A stretch of DNA of 64,000 nt from Mesorhizobium zhangyense. Its GTDB lineage: Bacteria; Pseudomonadota; Alphaproteobacteria; Rhizobiales; Rhizobiaceae. The first letter of the stretch is position 1, and every line of letters starts with the position of its first letter. The position numbers and the translations under genes were made by a program. The stretch is from assembly GCF_011045115.1 (NCBI RefSeq), contig NZ_JAAKZG010000008.1, forward strand, positions 62,001 through 126,000, given 5' to 3'. The notes beneath the pieces are model-generated. The model was given only the letters and a program-made list of their open reading frames with translations, was not told the origin of the DNA and did no database searches. Below are positions 25,411 through 33,353 of the stretch, in pieces.

Positions 25411-25570
25411 GCACCCCCCTCTGTCCTGCCGGACATCTCCCCCTCAAGGGGGGAGATCAGCTGTCGTGTCTGCTTTCGCCAACCTTCGATGTTGCAGGAA
25501 GAGCGTCGGCATTGGAGATACTGATCTCCCCCCTTGAGGGGGAGATGTCCGGCAGGACAGAGGGGGGTGC
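25411..25570. repeat. Perfect 50-base inverted repeat inside the transporter operon
   Basis: Bases 25411-25460 and 25521-25570 are exact reverse complements over 50 bases, with a 60-base spacer. Each arm itself contains the CTCCCCCTCAAGGGGGGAG mini-palindrome. It lies between the ATPase stop and the first permease start. It can form a very stable hairpin in RNA and may reduce read-through or protect the upstream message. Confidence 0.92.
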
Positions 25571-25608
25571 TGTCCCGCCAGCATCTCCAAGCGGCGGGAA
25601 GCAAATTC

Positions 25609-26658
25609 ATGCGGCTTGAACCCAAACCCGCGCCGTCGCTGGGCGTCACGCTGCTGTTCCCCATCGCGGCGATCGTCGTGACCTTGCTCATCACATCCCT
25701 GCTCGTTCTCGCCGCCGGTGCCTCACCTTTCTCGGTGTTCTATCTCGTCGCCAAGGGTGCAGCCGGCTCGCAATTCGCCCTGCTGGAAACGCTGACGCGC
25801 GCGACGCCTTTGATCTTCACCGGCCTTGCCGTCGCCGTTGCCTTCCGTGCCAAGCTCTGGAACATCGGTGCCGAAGCGCAGCTCTATATCGGCGGCGTCG
25901 TCACCGTGGTCCTCGGCACCGGCGCACTGCCGCTGCCGTCCTATCTGCTCATCCCCATCATCATGATCGCCAGCATGGCTGCCGGCGCGCTTCTGCTGCT
26001 TGGCCCGGCGGTGCTGAAAACCCGCTTCGGCGTCGACGAGGTGGTGACGACGCTGCTGCTCAATTTCATCGTGCTTTTGTTCGTCTCGATGCTGCTCGAA
26101 GGCGTGCTGAAGGACCCGATGGGCCTTGGCTGGCCGCAATCCTCCAAGGTTATCGCTGAGGCGCAGCTACCGCGCATCATCCAGGGCAAGCGCCTGCACT
26201 ACGGCTTCGTCATCGCCGTGGTTGCGGCGATCATCGCCTGGATCATCATGAAGAAGACGGTGCTCGGCTACGAGATGCGCGCCGTCGGCCACAATCCGGA
26301 AGCGGCATCCTTCGCCGGCATCCCGGTCAACCGCGTGCTGATGAAGACTGCACTTCTGTCCGGCGGGCTGGCGGCCCTTGCCGGCTTTTCGGAAGTGTCG
26401 GGGCTGAAAGGCAATCTGACGCTCGACCTGTCTCCCGGCTATGGCTATTCGGGCATTGTCGTCGCCATGCTCGCGATGCTCAACCCGCTCGGCGTCATCG
26501 CCTCGGCCATCTTCGTTGCCGGCATCTTTGTCGGCGCCGACGCCATGAGCCGCACCGCCGGCGTGCCGAGCTACATCGCCCAGGTGATGGTCGCGACCGC
26601 GCTGCTGACCATGGTCACGGCGATCTTGCTGACGCGGTTCCGGGTGAGGTGGCGGTGA
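25609..26658 (+). CDS. Nucleoside ABC transporter permease 1
   Basis: A 349-residue inner-membrane permease (BPD_transp_2 fold, NupP-like) starting at ATG 25609, after the long inverted repeat. About nine hydrophobic segments are visible, with the family blocks FRAKLWNIGAEAQLYIGG near residue 80, VLKTRFGVDEVVTTLLLNFI near 135 and MRAVGHNPEAASFAGIPVNR near 222. The longer frame to 25534 would translate the repeat and is rejected. Its stop overlaps the next start by one base (TGATG). Confidence 0.92.
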   Translation: MRLEPKPAPSLGVTLLFPIAAIVVTLLITSLLVLAAGASPFSVFYLVAKGAAGSQFALLETLTRATPLIFTGLAVAVAFRAKLWNIGAEAQLYIGGVVTVVLGTGALPLPSYLLIPIIMIASMAAGALLLLGPAVLKTRFGVDEVVTTLLLNFIVLLFVSMLLEGVLKDPMGLGWPQSSKVIAEAQLPRIIQGKRLHYGFVIAVVAAIIAWIIMKKTVLGYEMRAVGHNPEAASFAGIPVNRVLMKTALLSGGLAALAGFSEVSGLKGNLTLDLSPGYGYSGIVVAMLAMLNPLGVIASAIFVAGIFVGADAMSRTAGVPSYIAQVMVATALLTMVTAILLTRFRVRWR

Positions 26659-27602
26659 TGGAACAGGCGATCGAAATCCTCTTCACCGCCTCCTTCTGGG
26701 TTGCCGCAATCCGCATTGCCTCGCCGCTGATCTTCGCCACCATGGGCGAGCTGATCTGCGAGCGCGCCGGGGTGCTCAATCTCGGTATCGAAGGCATCAT
26801 GACCGTCGGCGCTTTCGCCGGCTGGTTCACCGTCTATTCGGGTGGCGACCTGTGGACTGGCGTTCTTATCGCCGCCCTTGCCGGAGCCATGTTCGGCCTG
26901 CTGCATGCCACGCTCACCGTGCCGCTTGGCCTGTCGCAGCATGTCGTCGGCATCGGCATCACGCTGCTGGCGACGAGCCTCACCTATTTCACCTACCGGC
27001 TGGCATTGCCGCAGGTGACGACGCCACCGAAGATCGAGCCGTTCCAGCCGCTGCCGATTCCCGGCCTGTCGAAAATCCCGATCCTCGGCGAAGCACTGTT
27101 CTCACAGACGCCGCTCACCTATCTGGCCTTCGCAACCGTCGCCATCGTCGCCTGGGTGCTTTACCGCACGCCCATCGGGCTGGCGGTGCGGGCCGCCGGC
27201 GAAAACCCGTCGGCGGTGGAGGCGCAAGGCATCAGCGTCACCGGCATCCGCATGGGCGCGGTCATGGTCGGCAGCGCGCTGATGGCTGTCGGCGGGGCGT
27301 TCCTCACCATGTCGGCGTTCAATTCGTTCTTCTTCGAGATGATCAACGGCCGCGGCTGGATCTGCATTGCGCTCGTCGTGTTCGGCTCATGGCGGCCGGG
27401 CAAGGCGCTGCTCGGCGCGATCCTGTTTGCCGCTTTCGATGCATATCAGGTCCGGCTGCAGCAGATTTCGGGCGGCGTCGTGCCCTATCAGGTTTTCCTG
27501 ATGATGCCCTATGCGCTGTCCATCCTGGCGCTGATACTGGTGGCGCGCCGCGCTACCTATCCCAAGGCGCTGATGATTCCCTATCAGAAAGGCGAAAGAT
27601 GA
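26658..27602 (+). CDS. Nucleoside ABC transporter permease 2
   Basis: A 314-residue permease of the same family, NupQ-like. It has the conserved ERAGVLNLGIEGIMTVGAF segment near residue 34, VPLGLSQHVVGIGITLLAT near 88 and VRAAGENPSAVEAQGISVTG near 175, plus about eight hydrophobic helices. It pairs with permease 1 to form the channel. ATG 26658 overlaps the previous stop, and its own stop overlaps the deaminase start by four bases (ATGA). The whole operon is tightly coupled from here on. Confidence 0.92.
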   Translation: MEQAIEILFTASFWVAAIRIASPLIFATMGELICERAGVLNLGIEGIMTVGAFAGWFTVYSGGDLWTGVLIAALAGAMFGLLHATLTVPLGLSQHVVGIGITLLATSLTYFTYRLALPQVTTPPKIEPFQPLPIPGLSKIPILGEALFSQTPLTYLAFATVAIVAWVLYRTPIGLAVRAAGENPSAVEAQGISVTGIRMGAVMVGSALMAVGGAFLTMSAFNSFFFEMINGRGWICIALVVFGSWRPGKALLGAILFAAFDAYQVRLQQISGGVVPYQVFLMMPYALSILALILVARRATYPKALMIPYQKGER

Positions 27603-28891
27603 GTTTCGACATTCTTGTCAAAGGCGGCATTCTTCCAAGCGGCGTGGTCGCCGACCTTGGCATCAAGGACGGCAAGATCGCTGCCATCGAACACGAGCTG
27701 AACGTCACCGCCGGCACCGCGATCGATGCCTACGGCAATCTGATCTCGCCGCCCTTCGTCGATCCGCATTTCCATATGGACGCGACGCTGTCCTACGGCC
27801 TTCCGCGCATCAACGCTTCCGGCACGCTGCTGGAGGGCATCGCGCTGTGGGGCGAGCTCAAGCCGCTGCTGACGCATGAGGCGGTGAAGCAGCGCGCGCT
27901 CGATTATTGCGACTGGGCCGTCTCCATGGGCCTGCTAGCCATCCGCACCCATGTCGATACCTGCGACGACCGGCTGCTGGCCGTGGAAGCGCTGCTGGAG
28001 GTCAAGAAAGAGGTCGCGCCCTATATCGATCTGCAACTCGTCGCCTTCCCGCAGGACGGCTTTTACCGTTCGCCGACAGCGCGCGAAAACACCATCCGCG
28101 CGCTCGACATGGGCGTGGAGGTTGTCGGCGGCATCCCGCATTTCGAGCGCACCATGGCAGACGGTACCCGCTCCGTGACGGAGCTTTGCGAGATCGCGGC
28201 CAAGCGCGGCCTGATGGTCGACATGCATTGCGATGAGACCGACGATCCGATGTCTCGCCACATCGAGCAGCTCGCCTATGAAGCGCAGCGGCTCGGATTG
28301 CAGGGCAGGGTAAACGGCTCGCATCTCACGTCGATGCATTCGATGGACAATTACTACGTCTCAAAGCTGCTTCCGCTGATCGCCGAGGCTGGCGTCTCGG
28401 CCTGCCCGAACCCGCTCATCAACATCGTCATCCAGGGCCGCCACGACACCTATCCCAAGCGCCGCGGCATGACGCGTGTGCCCGAAATGCTGAAGGCCGG
28501 CATCAAGGTCGGCTTTGGCCAGGATTGCGTGCTCGACCCGTGGTATCCGCTCGGCACCGCCGACATGCTCGACGTCGCCTTCATGGGCCTGCATGTGGCA
28601 CAGATGACCAGCCCGGCCGACATGCGCCAGTGCTTCGACATGGTGACGAAGACCAATGCTGAGATCATGGGGCTTAACGACTACGGCATCGAAGTCGGCA
28701 AGACCGCGAGCCTCGTCGTGCTCGACGCCGGCAACCCGGTCGAGGCGCTGCGCCTGCGCGCCGAGCGGCTCTGCGTCATCGCCAAGGGCAAGGTGGTTGC
28801 TACGCGTGAAAAACGCGAAACGGCACTCTCGCTCGCTGGGCGGCCGGCATCGGTAAACAGGCGGCATAGGACACCTGTGCAGGACCAATGA
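27599..28891 (+). CDS. codA: Cytosine deaminase-like amidohydrolase
   Basis: A 430-residue metal-dependent hydrolase. HFHMD metal ligands lie at residues 57-61, VAFPQDGF near 150, a metal-binding HCDETDD near 209, NGSHLTSMHS near 240 and GFGQDCVLDPWYPLGTADML near 305. The FPQDG and HCDE motifs are those of CodA. It converts cytosine (or isoguanine or creatinine-type analogues) to uracil and ammonia. It is translationally coupled to the nucleobase permease, which supports pyrimidine salvage. The frame is open upstream to 26852, but that part overlaps the permease; ATG 27599 is the real start. Confidence 0.9.
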   Translation: MSFDILVKGGILPSGVVADLGIKDGKIAAIEHELNVTAGTAIDAYGNLISPPFVDPHFHMDATLSYGLPRINASGTLLEGIALWGELKPLLTHEAVKQRALDYCDWAVSMGLLAIRTHVDTCDDRLLAVEALLEVKKEVAPYIDLQLVAFPQDGFYRSPTARENTIRALDMGVEVVGGIPHFERTMADGTRSVTELCEIAAKRGLMVDMHCDETDDPMSRHIEQLAYEAQRLGLQGRVNGSHLTSMHSMDNYYVSKLLPLIAEAGVSACPNPLINIVIQGRHDTYPKRRGMTRVPEMLKAGIKVGFGQDCVLDPWYPLGTADMLDVAFMGLHVAQMTSPADMRQCFDMVTKTNAEIMGLNDYGIEVGKTASLVVLDAGNPVEALRLRAERLCVIAKGKVVATREKRETALSLAGRPASVNRRHRTPVQDQ

Positions 28892-28969
28892 CAGGGCGCG
28901 GCTAGCGCTACATTCCGCCGCAATTAAGTCTACAATTCTTCTCCAGTTTATATCCGAGGAGGATTCGTC

Positions 28970-29233
28970 ATGTGGCACAAAATGGTATTGGCGGTGACTC
29001 TGGCAGCGCTCGCTGGCGGCTGCACGACCATGACGCCCGAACAGCGGCGGGCGGCGGACGAGGAAAAATGCCGTTCCTACGGTTTCACCAAGCGCAACGA
29101 TGCCTTTGCGGAATGTCTGCAAAGGCTTGATCTCGATCGCCGGGCAGCACTTCGGCAGAGCAACGACTTCAATGTCTGGCAGCCGCCGGTCGTCATCTAT
29201 CGCCCGGTGCCCGTGCCGGTGAAGCCCGGCTAA
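28970..29233 (+). CDS. Small lipoprotein, unknown function
   Basis: An 87-residue protein with a lipoprotein signal: residues 1-17, then lipobox LAGG-C18. The mature part has EQRRAADEEKCRSYGFTKRN and CLQRLDLDRRAALRQ, a short Cys-containing helical motif seen in many small rhizobial lipoproteins, and ends in a Pro/Val-rich tail VVIYRPVPVPVKPG. A ribosome-binding site GAGGAGG stands about 7 bases before ATG 28970. Function is unknown. Confidence 0.75.
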   Translation: MWHKMVLAVTLAALAGGCTTMTPEQRRAADEEKCRSYGFTKRNDAFAECLQRLDLDRRAALRQSNDFNVWQPPVVIYRPVPVPVKPG

Positions 29234-29292
29234 ACAATTCCGTTTCGGAGTATCGCCACCTGCCATGTGGCCGGGGGATTGCCCGGCCCTGC

Positions 29293-29339
29293 TTGACAGA
29301 ATTTTGTATGCAGTGTACTTAACCTTTAAGTTAATTAAA
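29293..29339 (+). promoter_or_regulatory. Promoter and operator of the ArsR operon
   Basis: TTGACA (29293-29298), a 17-base spacer and TACTTA (29316-29321) form a strong sigma70 promoter. A palindrome TTTAAGTTAATTAAA (29325-29339) overlaps the expected start of transcription and is a natural site for the ArsR-type repressor encoded next. Confidence 0.7.
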
Positions 29340-29358
29340 TGATTGGTTTATTCCGGAA

Positions 29359-29706
29359 ATGACCACCGACCGCCTCAGCGCCACTTTTGCAGCCCTCGCC
29401 GATCCAACGCGGCGCGCAATCCTTGCACGCTTAGCGCTGGGCGAAACGTCGGTGACGGAGCTTGCCGAGCCTTTCCAGATGAGCCTGCCCGCCGTCTCCA
29501 AACACTTGAAGGTGCTGGAACGGGCAGGGCTGATCGCGCGCGGCCGTGAGGCGCAGTGGCGCCCCTGCCGGCTCGAGGCAGCACCTTTGCAGGACATTGC
29601 CGGCTGGGTCGAAGAGTACCGCCGGTTCTGGGAGGGCAGCTTCGACCGGCTTGATGCTTATCTGCAGACAATCCAGAAGGGAGAGGGAAATGACACAAGC
29701 AACTAG
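29359..29706 (+). CDS. ArsR-family winged-helix repressor
   Basis: A 115-residue regulator. The winged helix covers residues 5-85, with ALADPTRRAILARLALGETSVTELA and a recognition helix MSLPAVSKHLKVLERAGLI. The CxC metal site of ArsR is absent, so it probably answers to a non-metal signal, like other ArsR proteins linked to SRPBCC genes. Its end overlaps the SRPBCC start by 17 bases. It probably represses its own operon through the palindrome at 29325-29339. Confidence 0.9.
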   Translation: MTTDRLSATFAALADPTRRAILARLALGETSVTELAEPFQMSLPAVSKHLKVLERAGLIARGREAQWRPCRLEAAPLQDIAGWVEEYRRFWEGSFDRLDAYLQTIQKGEGNDTSN

Positions 29707-30172
29707 CTTGAAGGAAAAGCCCGGCCACGAGCTTCTCATCACCCGTGTTTTCGATGCGCCCCGCAGCCTGGTTTACCGCGTGTGGACAACACCCGAACAC
29801 CTTTTCCGCTGGTGGGGTCCGAAGGATTTTACCGCGCCCTCCATCGCCATGGATTTCCGCCCCGGTGGTGCCTATCGCGCAACGATCCGCTCTCCGGAAG
29901 GCAACGACCACATTATGGCCGGCATCTACCAGGAAATCGTCGAGGCCGAGCGCATTGTCTTCACCTTCGCCTGGGAGACGGATGGCGAGCGGGGGTTGGA
30001 GACGCTGATCACCGTCACCTTCGCCGACCAGGGCGGCAAGACGAAGCTGACCTTCCATCAGGCGCCTTTCGATACCGCAGAGAATCGCGATTCCCACAAC
30101 GAGGGTTGGGGCCAGTGCCTGGATCGTCTGGCGGCCTATCTGTCGGTCGGCGATCACGCCGGGCTGCTATAG
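29690..30172 (+). CDS. SRPBCC/AHSA1 domain protein
   Basis: A 160-residue START-like protein of the Aha1-homology/CalC group. The hallmark LLITRVFDAPRSLVYRVWTTP is near residue 15, WWGPKDF at 42, and GWGQCLDRLAAYL at the C-terminus. The fold binds hydrophobic small molecules. Start at ATG 29690 gives the expected N-terminus and overlaps the ArsR gene. ArsR-SRPBCC pairs are widespread; the ligand here is unknown. Confidence 0.9.
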   Translation: MTQATSLKEKPGHELLITRVFDAPRSLVYRVWTTPEHLFRWWGPKDFTAPSIAMDFRPGGAYRATIRSPEGNDHIMAGIYQEIVEAERIVFTFAWETDGERGLETLITVTFADQGGKTKLTFHQAPFDTAENRDSHNEGWGQCLDRLAAYLSVGDHAGLL

Positions 30173-30184
30173 AGGAGGAACACC

Positions 30185-30907
30185 ATGCAAGCTCACCGGA
30201 CTGTTTCCCGCGAGGAATGGCTCGCGGCGCGCAAGGCCCATCTCGCCCGCGAAAAGGAACTGACACGGCTGCACGACGAAGTTGCAGCCGAGCGTCGCGC
30301 GCTGCCCTGGGTCAAGGTGGACAAGGACTATCGCTTCGACACGCCGTCGGGTCAGGTAGCGCTCGCCGATCTGTTCGAAGGGCGCAGCCAGCTCGTCGTC
30401 TATCATTTTATGCTGACTCCGGGCTCGGACCACATCTGCGAAGGCTGCGCTTTCGTCTCGGACCATGTCGACGCCGCCCGCCAGCATTTCGAGCACAATG
30501 ATCTATCGTTCGTTGCGATATCGCGCGTTCCGCTGTCTCGCATCAAAGCGGTGCGCAAGCGCATGGGCTGGAAATTCAGCTGGGTTTCGTCTGCCGGCGG
30601 CAGCTTCAACTTCGACTATGGCGTCTCTTTCACCAGGGAGCAGGTCGCCAGCGGCAATGTCGGCTACAACTACGGCACCTCCTCGCTTGTGCACGACGAT
30701 CTGCACGGCTTGAGCGTCTTTTATCGCGACGGCGACGAGGTGTTTCACTCCTACTCGACCTATGCCCGCGGCGTTGACGTGCTTCTGGGCGCGCACAACT
30801 ACCTCGACCTGACGCCGAAGGGACGCAACGAGAAGGGCACGATGGATTGGGTGCGGCTTCACGACGAGTATGAAGATCGTCCCGCCGCACAGGCCTGCTG
30901 CGCCTGA
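30185..30907 (+). CDS. DUF899 thioredoxin-fold protein
   Basis: A 240-residue protein of the DUF899 family. Blocks are REEWLAARKAHLAREKELTRL at residues about 9-29, LPWVKVDKDYRFDTPSG near 41, and CEGCAFVSDHVD near 86, where the two Cys replace the thioredoxin active site; WVRLHDEY is near the end. It ends in a CC-A tail. Members are predicted dithiol oxidoreductases without known substrate. The gene starts 12 bases after the SRPBCC stop, within the ArsR operon. Confidence 0.87.
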   Translation: MQAHRTVSREEWLAARKAHLAREKELTRLHDEVAAERRALPWVKVDKDYRFDTPSGQVALADLFEGRSQLVVYHFMLTPGSDHICEGCAFVSDHVDAARQHFEHNDLSFVAISRVPLSRIKAVRKRMGWKFSWVSSAGGSFNFDYGVSFTREQVASGNVGYNYGTSSLVHDDLHGLSVFYRDGDEVFHSYSTYARGVDVLLGAHNYLDLTPKGRNEKGTMDWVRLHDEYEDRPAAQACCA

Positions 30908-30921
30908 CAAGGAAAAGCCAG

Positions 30922-31347
30922 ATGAAAAAGACTTATCATGGCAGCTGCCATTGCGGCGCTGTCCGCTTTGAATGCGATATCGATCTGGCCGACGGCACGA
31001 GCAAGTGCAACTGCTCGATCTGCAGAAAGACGCGCTTCTGGAAGGCCATCGCCACCGACGGCAACTTCCGCCTCGTGCAGGGCGCGGATGCGCTGTCCGA
31101 CTATACTTTCAGCGACGGATCGAAAAATCCGTCAGGGCAACCCATCCATCATTTCTTCTGCAGCATTTGCGGCGTGAAGACCTTCGGGCGGGGCTCCATG
31201 GAGGCGCTTGGCGGAGAGTTTCACGCCGTCAATGTCGCCTGCCTCGACGATGTCACCGACGAGGAACTGGCGGCGGCGCCCGTCGATTATCAGGATGGCC
31301 GCGCGGACAATTGGGAGCGCCCGCCAGCGGTAGCAGGCTATCTATAG
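30922..31347 (+). CDS. GFA-family protein
   Basis: A 141-residue zinc protein of the GFA/CENP-V fold. Cysteines are in SCHCGAVRFEC near residue 8, CNCSICRK near 30 and FFCSICGVKTF near 74. It is the last gene of the ArsR operon, 14 bases after DUF899. It differs from the other GFA copy at 12423-12815 in sequence and length. It may handle glutathione or formaldehyde-like adducts; no activity can be assigned. Confidence 0.87.
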   Translation: MKKTYHGSCHCGAVRFECDIDLADGTSKCNCSICRKTRFWKAIATDGNFRLVQGADALSDYTFSDGSKNPSGQPIHHFFCSICGVKTFGRGSMEALGGEFHAVNVACLDDVTDEELAAAPVDYQDGRADNWERPPAVAGYL

Positions 31348-31390
31348 CCAGTCAGGCCGAAGCAGCGAGATGCTGTTTCGGCCCTGTTCG

Positions 31391-32374
31391 TTACGACTGA
31401 ACCTCAGTCTTGCGCGAGAACTGCCCGGCAGCGCGATAGCTCCAGAGATAGGTCGGCAGGATCGAGGCTGTCGATTGCGGTGCGATGCCGAGGCCGGCAA
31501 AGCTGCGCGCCTCGTTTTCCGCGTCCGTCGAGACGACGTTGTCATGCTGAAGCAGTATCACCTGGTCGGTGGTCAGCAGCTTGAACTTGCCGGGCAGCGC
31601 GCCGAGTATGGAGCCCTGCAGCTTGGCCAGCCACCACGGCATCGGCACGAGGATGCGCTCGCGGTCGACCACGTCCAGCATCTCTTCCATGCACTGCCGG
31701 AAGGTCAGCACATTCGGCCCGCCGAGTTCGTAGACCTTGCCGCCCTCGACCTTGCCGTCGACCGAGCGCGCGATGGCTTCGGCGACGTCGCCGACATAGA
31801 CCGGCTGAAAGCGGGTCTCGGCCCCGATCAGCGGCAGTACCGGCGAAATCCGCGCCATGGCGGCGAAGCGGTTGAAGAAGCCGTCCTCCGGGCCGAACAA
31901 GATCGACGGGCGGAAGATAACGGCGTTGCCGACCGTCTCCAGCACTGCCTTTTCGCCGAGCGCCTTGGTGCGCGCGTAGATGGAGGGGGAGGCTGCGTCG
32001 GCACCGAGCGCCGACATATGGGTCAGGCCGGCGCCTACGGCGCGCGCAGCTTCAGCTACCGCGCGGGCACCGAATTCCTGGACGGTTGCAAATTTCTGGC
32101 GGCCGGATTCGGCAAGGATGCCGACGAGATTGATGACGTGGTCCGATCCCTGCACGGCCCGGTCGATCGACCAGCGCACGCGCAGATTGGCCTGCACCAC
32201 CTGAATCTGGCCGACATTGCCGAGCGGCTGAAGATGCCCGGCAAGCTCCGGCCGGCGGCAGGCGACGCGCACGCGATAGCCGCGCTTGGCCAGCGCCCGA
32301 ACCACATGGCGACCGACAAAACCGGACCCGCCGAAAACGGTCACAAGCTTTGGGGTTTGCAGGATTTCGGTCAT
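31391..32374 (-). CDS. NDUFA9-like atypical SDR (complex I accessory type)
   Basis: A 327-residue NAD(P)-binding protein starting at ATG 32374 (MTEILQTPKL). The Rossmann motif VFGGSGFVGRHVVRALAKRG is near residue 12; VINLVGIL near 82, YARTKALGE near 132 and FRPSILFGPEDGFFNRF near 152 are typical of alphaproteobacterial complex I NDUFA9-subunit family proteins. The C-terminal third has the membrane-associating LLTTDQVILLQHDNVVS segment. An in-frame extension upstream to 32458 translates an intergenic repeat and is rejected. Confidence 0.9.
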   Translation of the reverse strand: MTEILQTPKLVTVFGGSGFVGRHVVRALAKRGYRVRVACRRPELAGHLQPLGNVGQIQVVQANLRVRWSIDRAVQGSDHVINLVGILAESGRQKFATVQEFGARAVAEAARAVGAGLTHMSALGADAASPSIYARTKALGEKAVLETVGNAVIFRPSILFGPEDGFFNRFAAMARISPVLPLIGAETRFQPVYVGDVAEAIARSVDGKVEGGKVYELGGPNVLTFRQCMEEMLDVVDRERILVPMPWWLAKLQGSILGALPGKFKLLTTDQVILLQHDNVVSTDAENEARSFAGLGIAPQSTASILPTYLWSYRAAGQFSRKTEVQS

Positions 32375-32405
32375 GGCTGGCTCCGGGCGTGGCTCAGGCG
32401 TCGTT

Positions 32406-32455
32406 AGAGCATCGGACCGAAAAGTGGAATCCGGTTTTCGGAATAATCCGATGCT
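32406..32455. repeat. Short palindromic repeat (family A, copy 1)
   Basis: A 50-base element. Its ends GAGCATCGGA (32406-32415) and TCCGATGCTC (32446-32455) are perfect inverted repeats around a core CCGAAAAGTGG-N-CCGGTTTTCGG. A second copy with the same core but different, still pairing ends lies at 60586-60655. Confidence 0.8.
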
Positions 32456-32580
32456 CATTCAAAGTGCTAGATCGTCCTTTTGTGCGTCCGAATGGACGCA
32501 CGGCGATCTAGGTGGTGTCTTAGTCCGTTTTGGCGCAAAGGCAAAGAGTGAAGCGCAAGGCTTTTCTGCCGCATCCCAGG

Positions 32581-32616
32581 ATAACAAAAACCCCGCTGGA
32601 TCGCTCCGGCGGGGTT
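32581..32616 (-). terminator. Rho-independent terminator of the DoxX gene
   Basis: On the minus strand AACCCCGC (32616-32609), a 12-base loop and GCGGGGTT (32596-32589) form a hairpin followed by TTTTGTTAT. It lies downstream of the minus-strand DoxX gene, beyond a long palindromic repeat. Confidence 0.75.
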
Positions 32617-32630
32617 GGCGAAGATTGCTT

Positions 32631-32750
32631 GATAATTCGCTCTGCCGAGTCATATGGCGTGGTTTTCGAGAACCGGAGCGGAGCGTACATTTGGTACGTG
32701 AGCACCGGAAGCGCAGAAAACTGCGTCAGATGGCCGGCAGAGTAGAATTA
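32631..32750. repeat. Large imperfect palindrome
   Basis: A 120-base palindromic element centred at about 32691 between two GTAC boxes (32685-32688, 32694-32697). The left arm (GATAATTCGCTCTGCCGAG) and the complement of the right arm agree at roughly two thirds or more of positions out to the ends, including AAAACC/GGTTTT-like and CGGCAGAG blocks. I recall similar long palindromes as dispersed repeats in Hyphomicrobiales. Confidence 0.7.
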
Positions 32751-32760
32751 GCGAGTGATC

Positions 32761-33219
32761 TTAGAACTGGCGGCCGATCTTTGCATCCACCGAATGGCGG
32801 TTGCCGCCACGGATGAGGAAGAAGAACAGGACCGCCGCCCAGAGGATCGATTTTTCCGCGCCCGAATAACCCTGGCCGAGCGTGATCCAATGGAACCAGA
32901 CGGTGACGAGCAGGACAAAGGTGGTTGCCGCAGCGACGGGCCGGGTCAGCAGACCGAGCGCCAGCAGGATGCCGCCGAAGAACTCGGTTGCCGACAGAAG
33001 CAGCGACCAGAAGGCGCCGGGATAGAAGCCGAGACCCTCGACCATTTCGGCAGCCCCGAACGGGTCGGCGATCTTGCCGGCACCGTGGGTGACCAGCGCA
33101 AGGCCGGCAACGACACGCAGCAGCGTCTCGGCACCATCATGCAGGCTGCCATAGAGGCCGCGCAGGGCCGGAATGATCAGTCGGGTGCCGGCGGCGTTGT
33201 TCGTCGTCGTATCGGTCAA
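32761..33219 (-). CDS. DoxX-family membrane protein
   Basis: A 152-residue inner-membrane protein with four hydrophobic helices. The family pattern LRVVAGLALVTHGAGKI near residue 35, GFYPGAFWSLLLSATEFFGGILLALGLLTRP near 75, and a C-terminal LWAAVLFFFLIRGGNRHSVD is clear. Members are linked to thiosulfate-quinone reduction or detoxification of thiol stress; no partner is adjacent. It is probably monocistronic, ended by the terminator at 32581-32616. Confidence 0.88.
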   Translation of the reverse strand: MTDTTTNNAAGTRLIIPALRGLYGSLHDGAETLLRVVAGLALVTHGAGKIADPFGAAEMVEGLGFYPGAFWSLLLSATEFFGGILLALGLLTRPVAAATTFVLLVTVWFHWITLGQGYSGAEKSILWAAVLFFFLIRGGNRHSVDAKIGRQF

Positions 33220-33353
33220 GTTCGTCTCCTATGTTGCGGTGCACAAACACCTGGACCGTCGATCACGGTCAAATCAACAAGGATTGAGAAATAGTTGATT
33301 AAAGGAGTCAAGTTTATTTTTTGGAACTGGCCGCAGACAGCCCCGATGGGCGC

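Noticed and set aside
25534-25608. Extension of permease 1 into the inverted repeat
   Set aside because: The extra residues are pure repeat translation with no ribosome-binding site; ATG 25609 gives the family N-terminus.
26852-27598. Fusion of permease region and cytosine deaminase in one frame
   Set aside because: The upstream part is out of frame with the permease and has no domain; ATG 27599 with a four-base overlap is the clear start.
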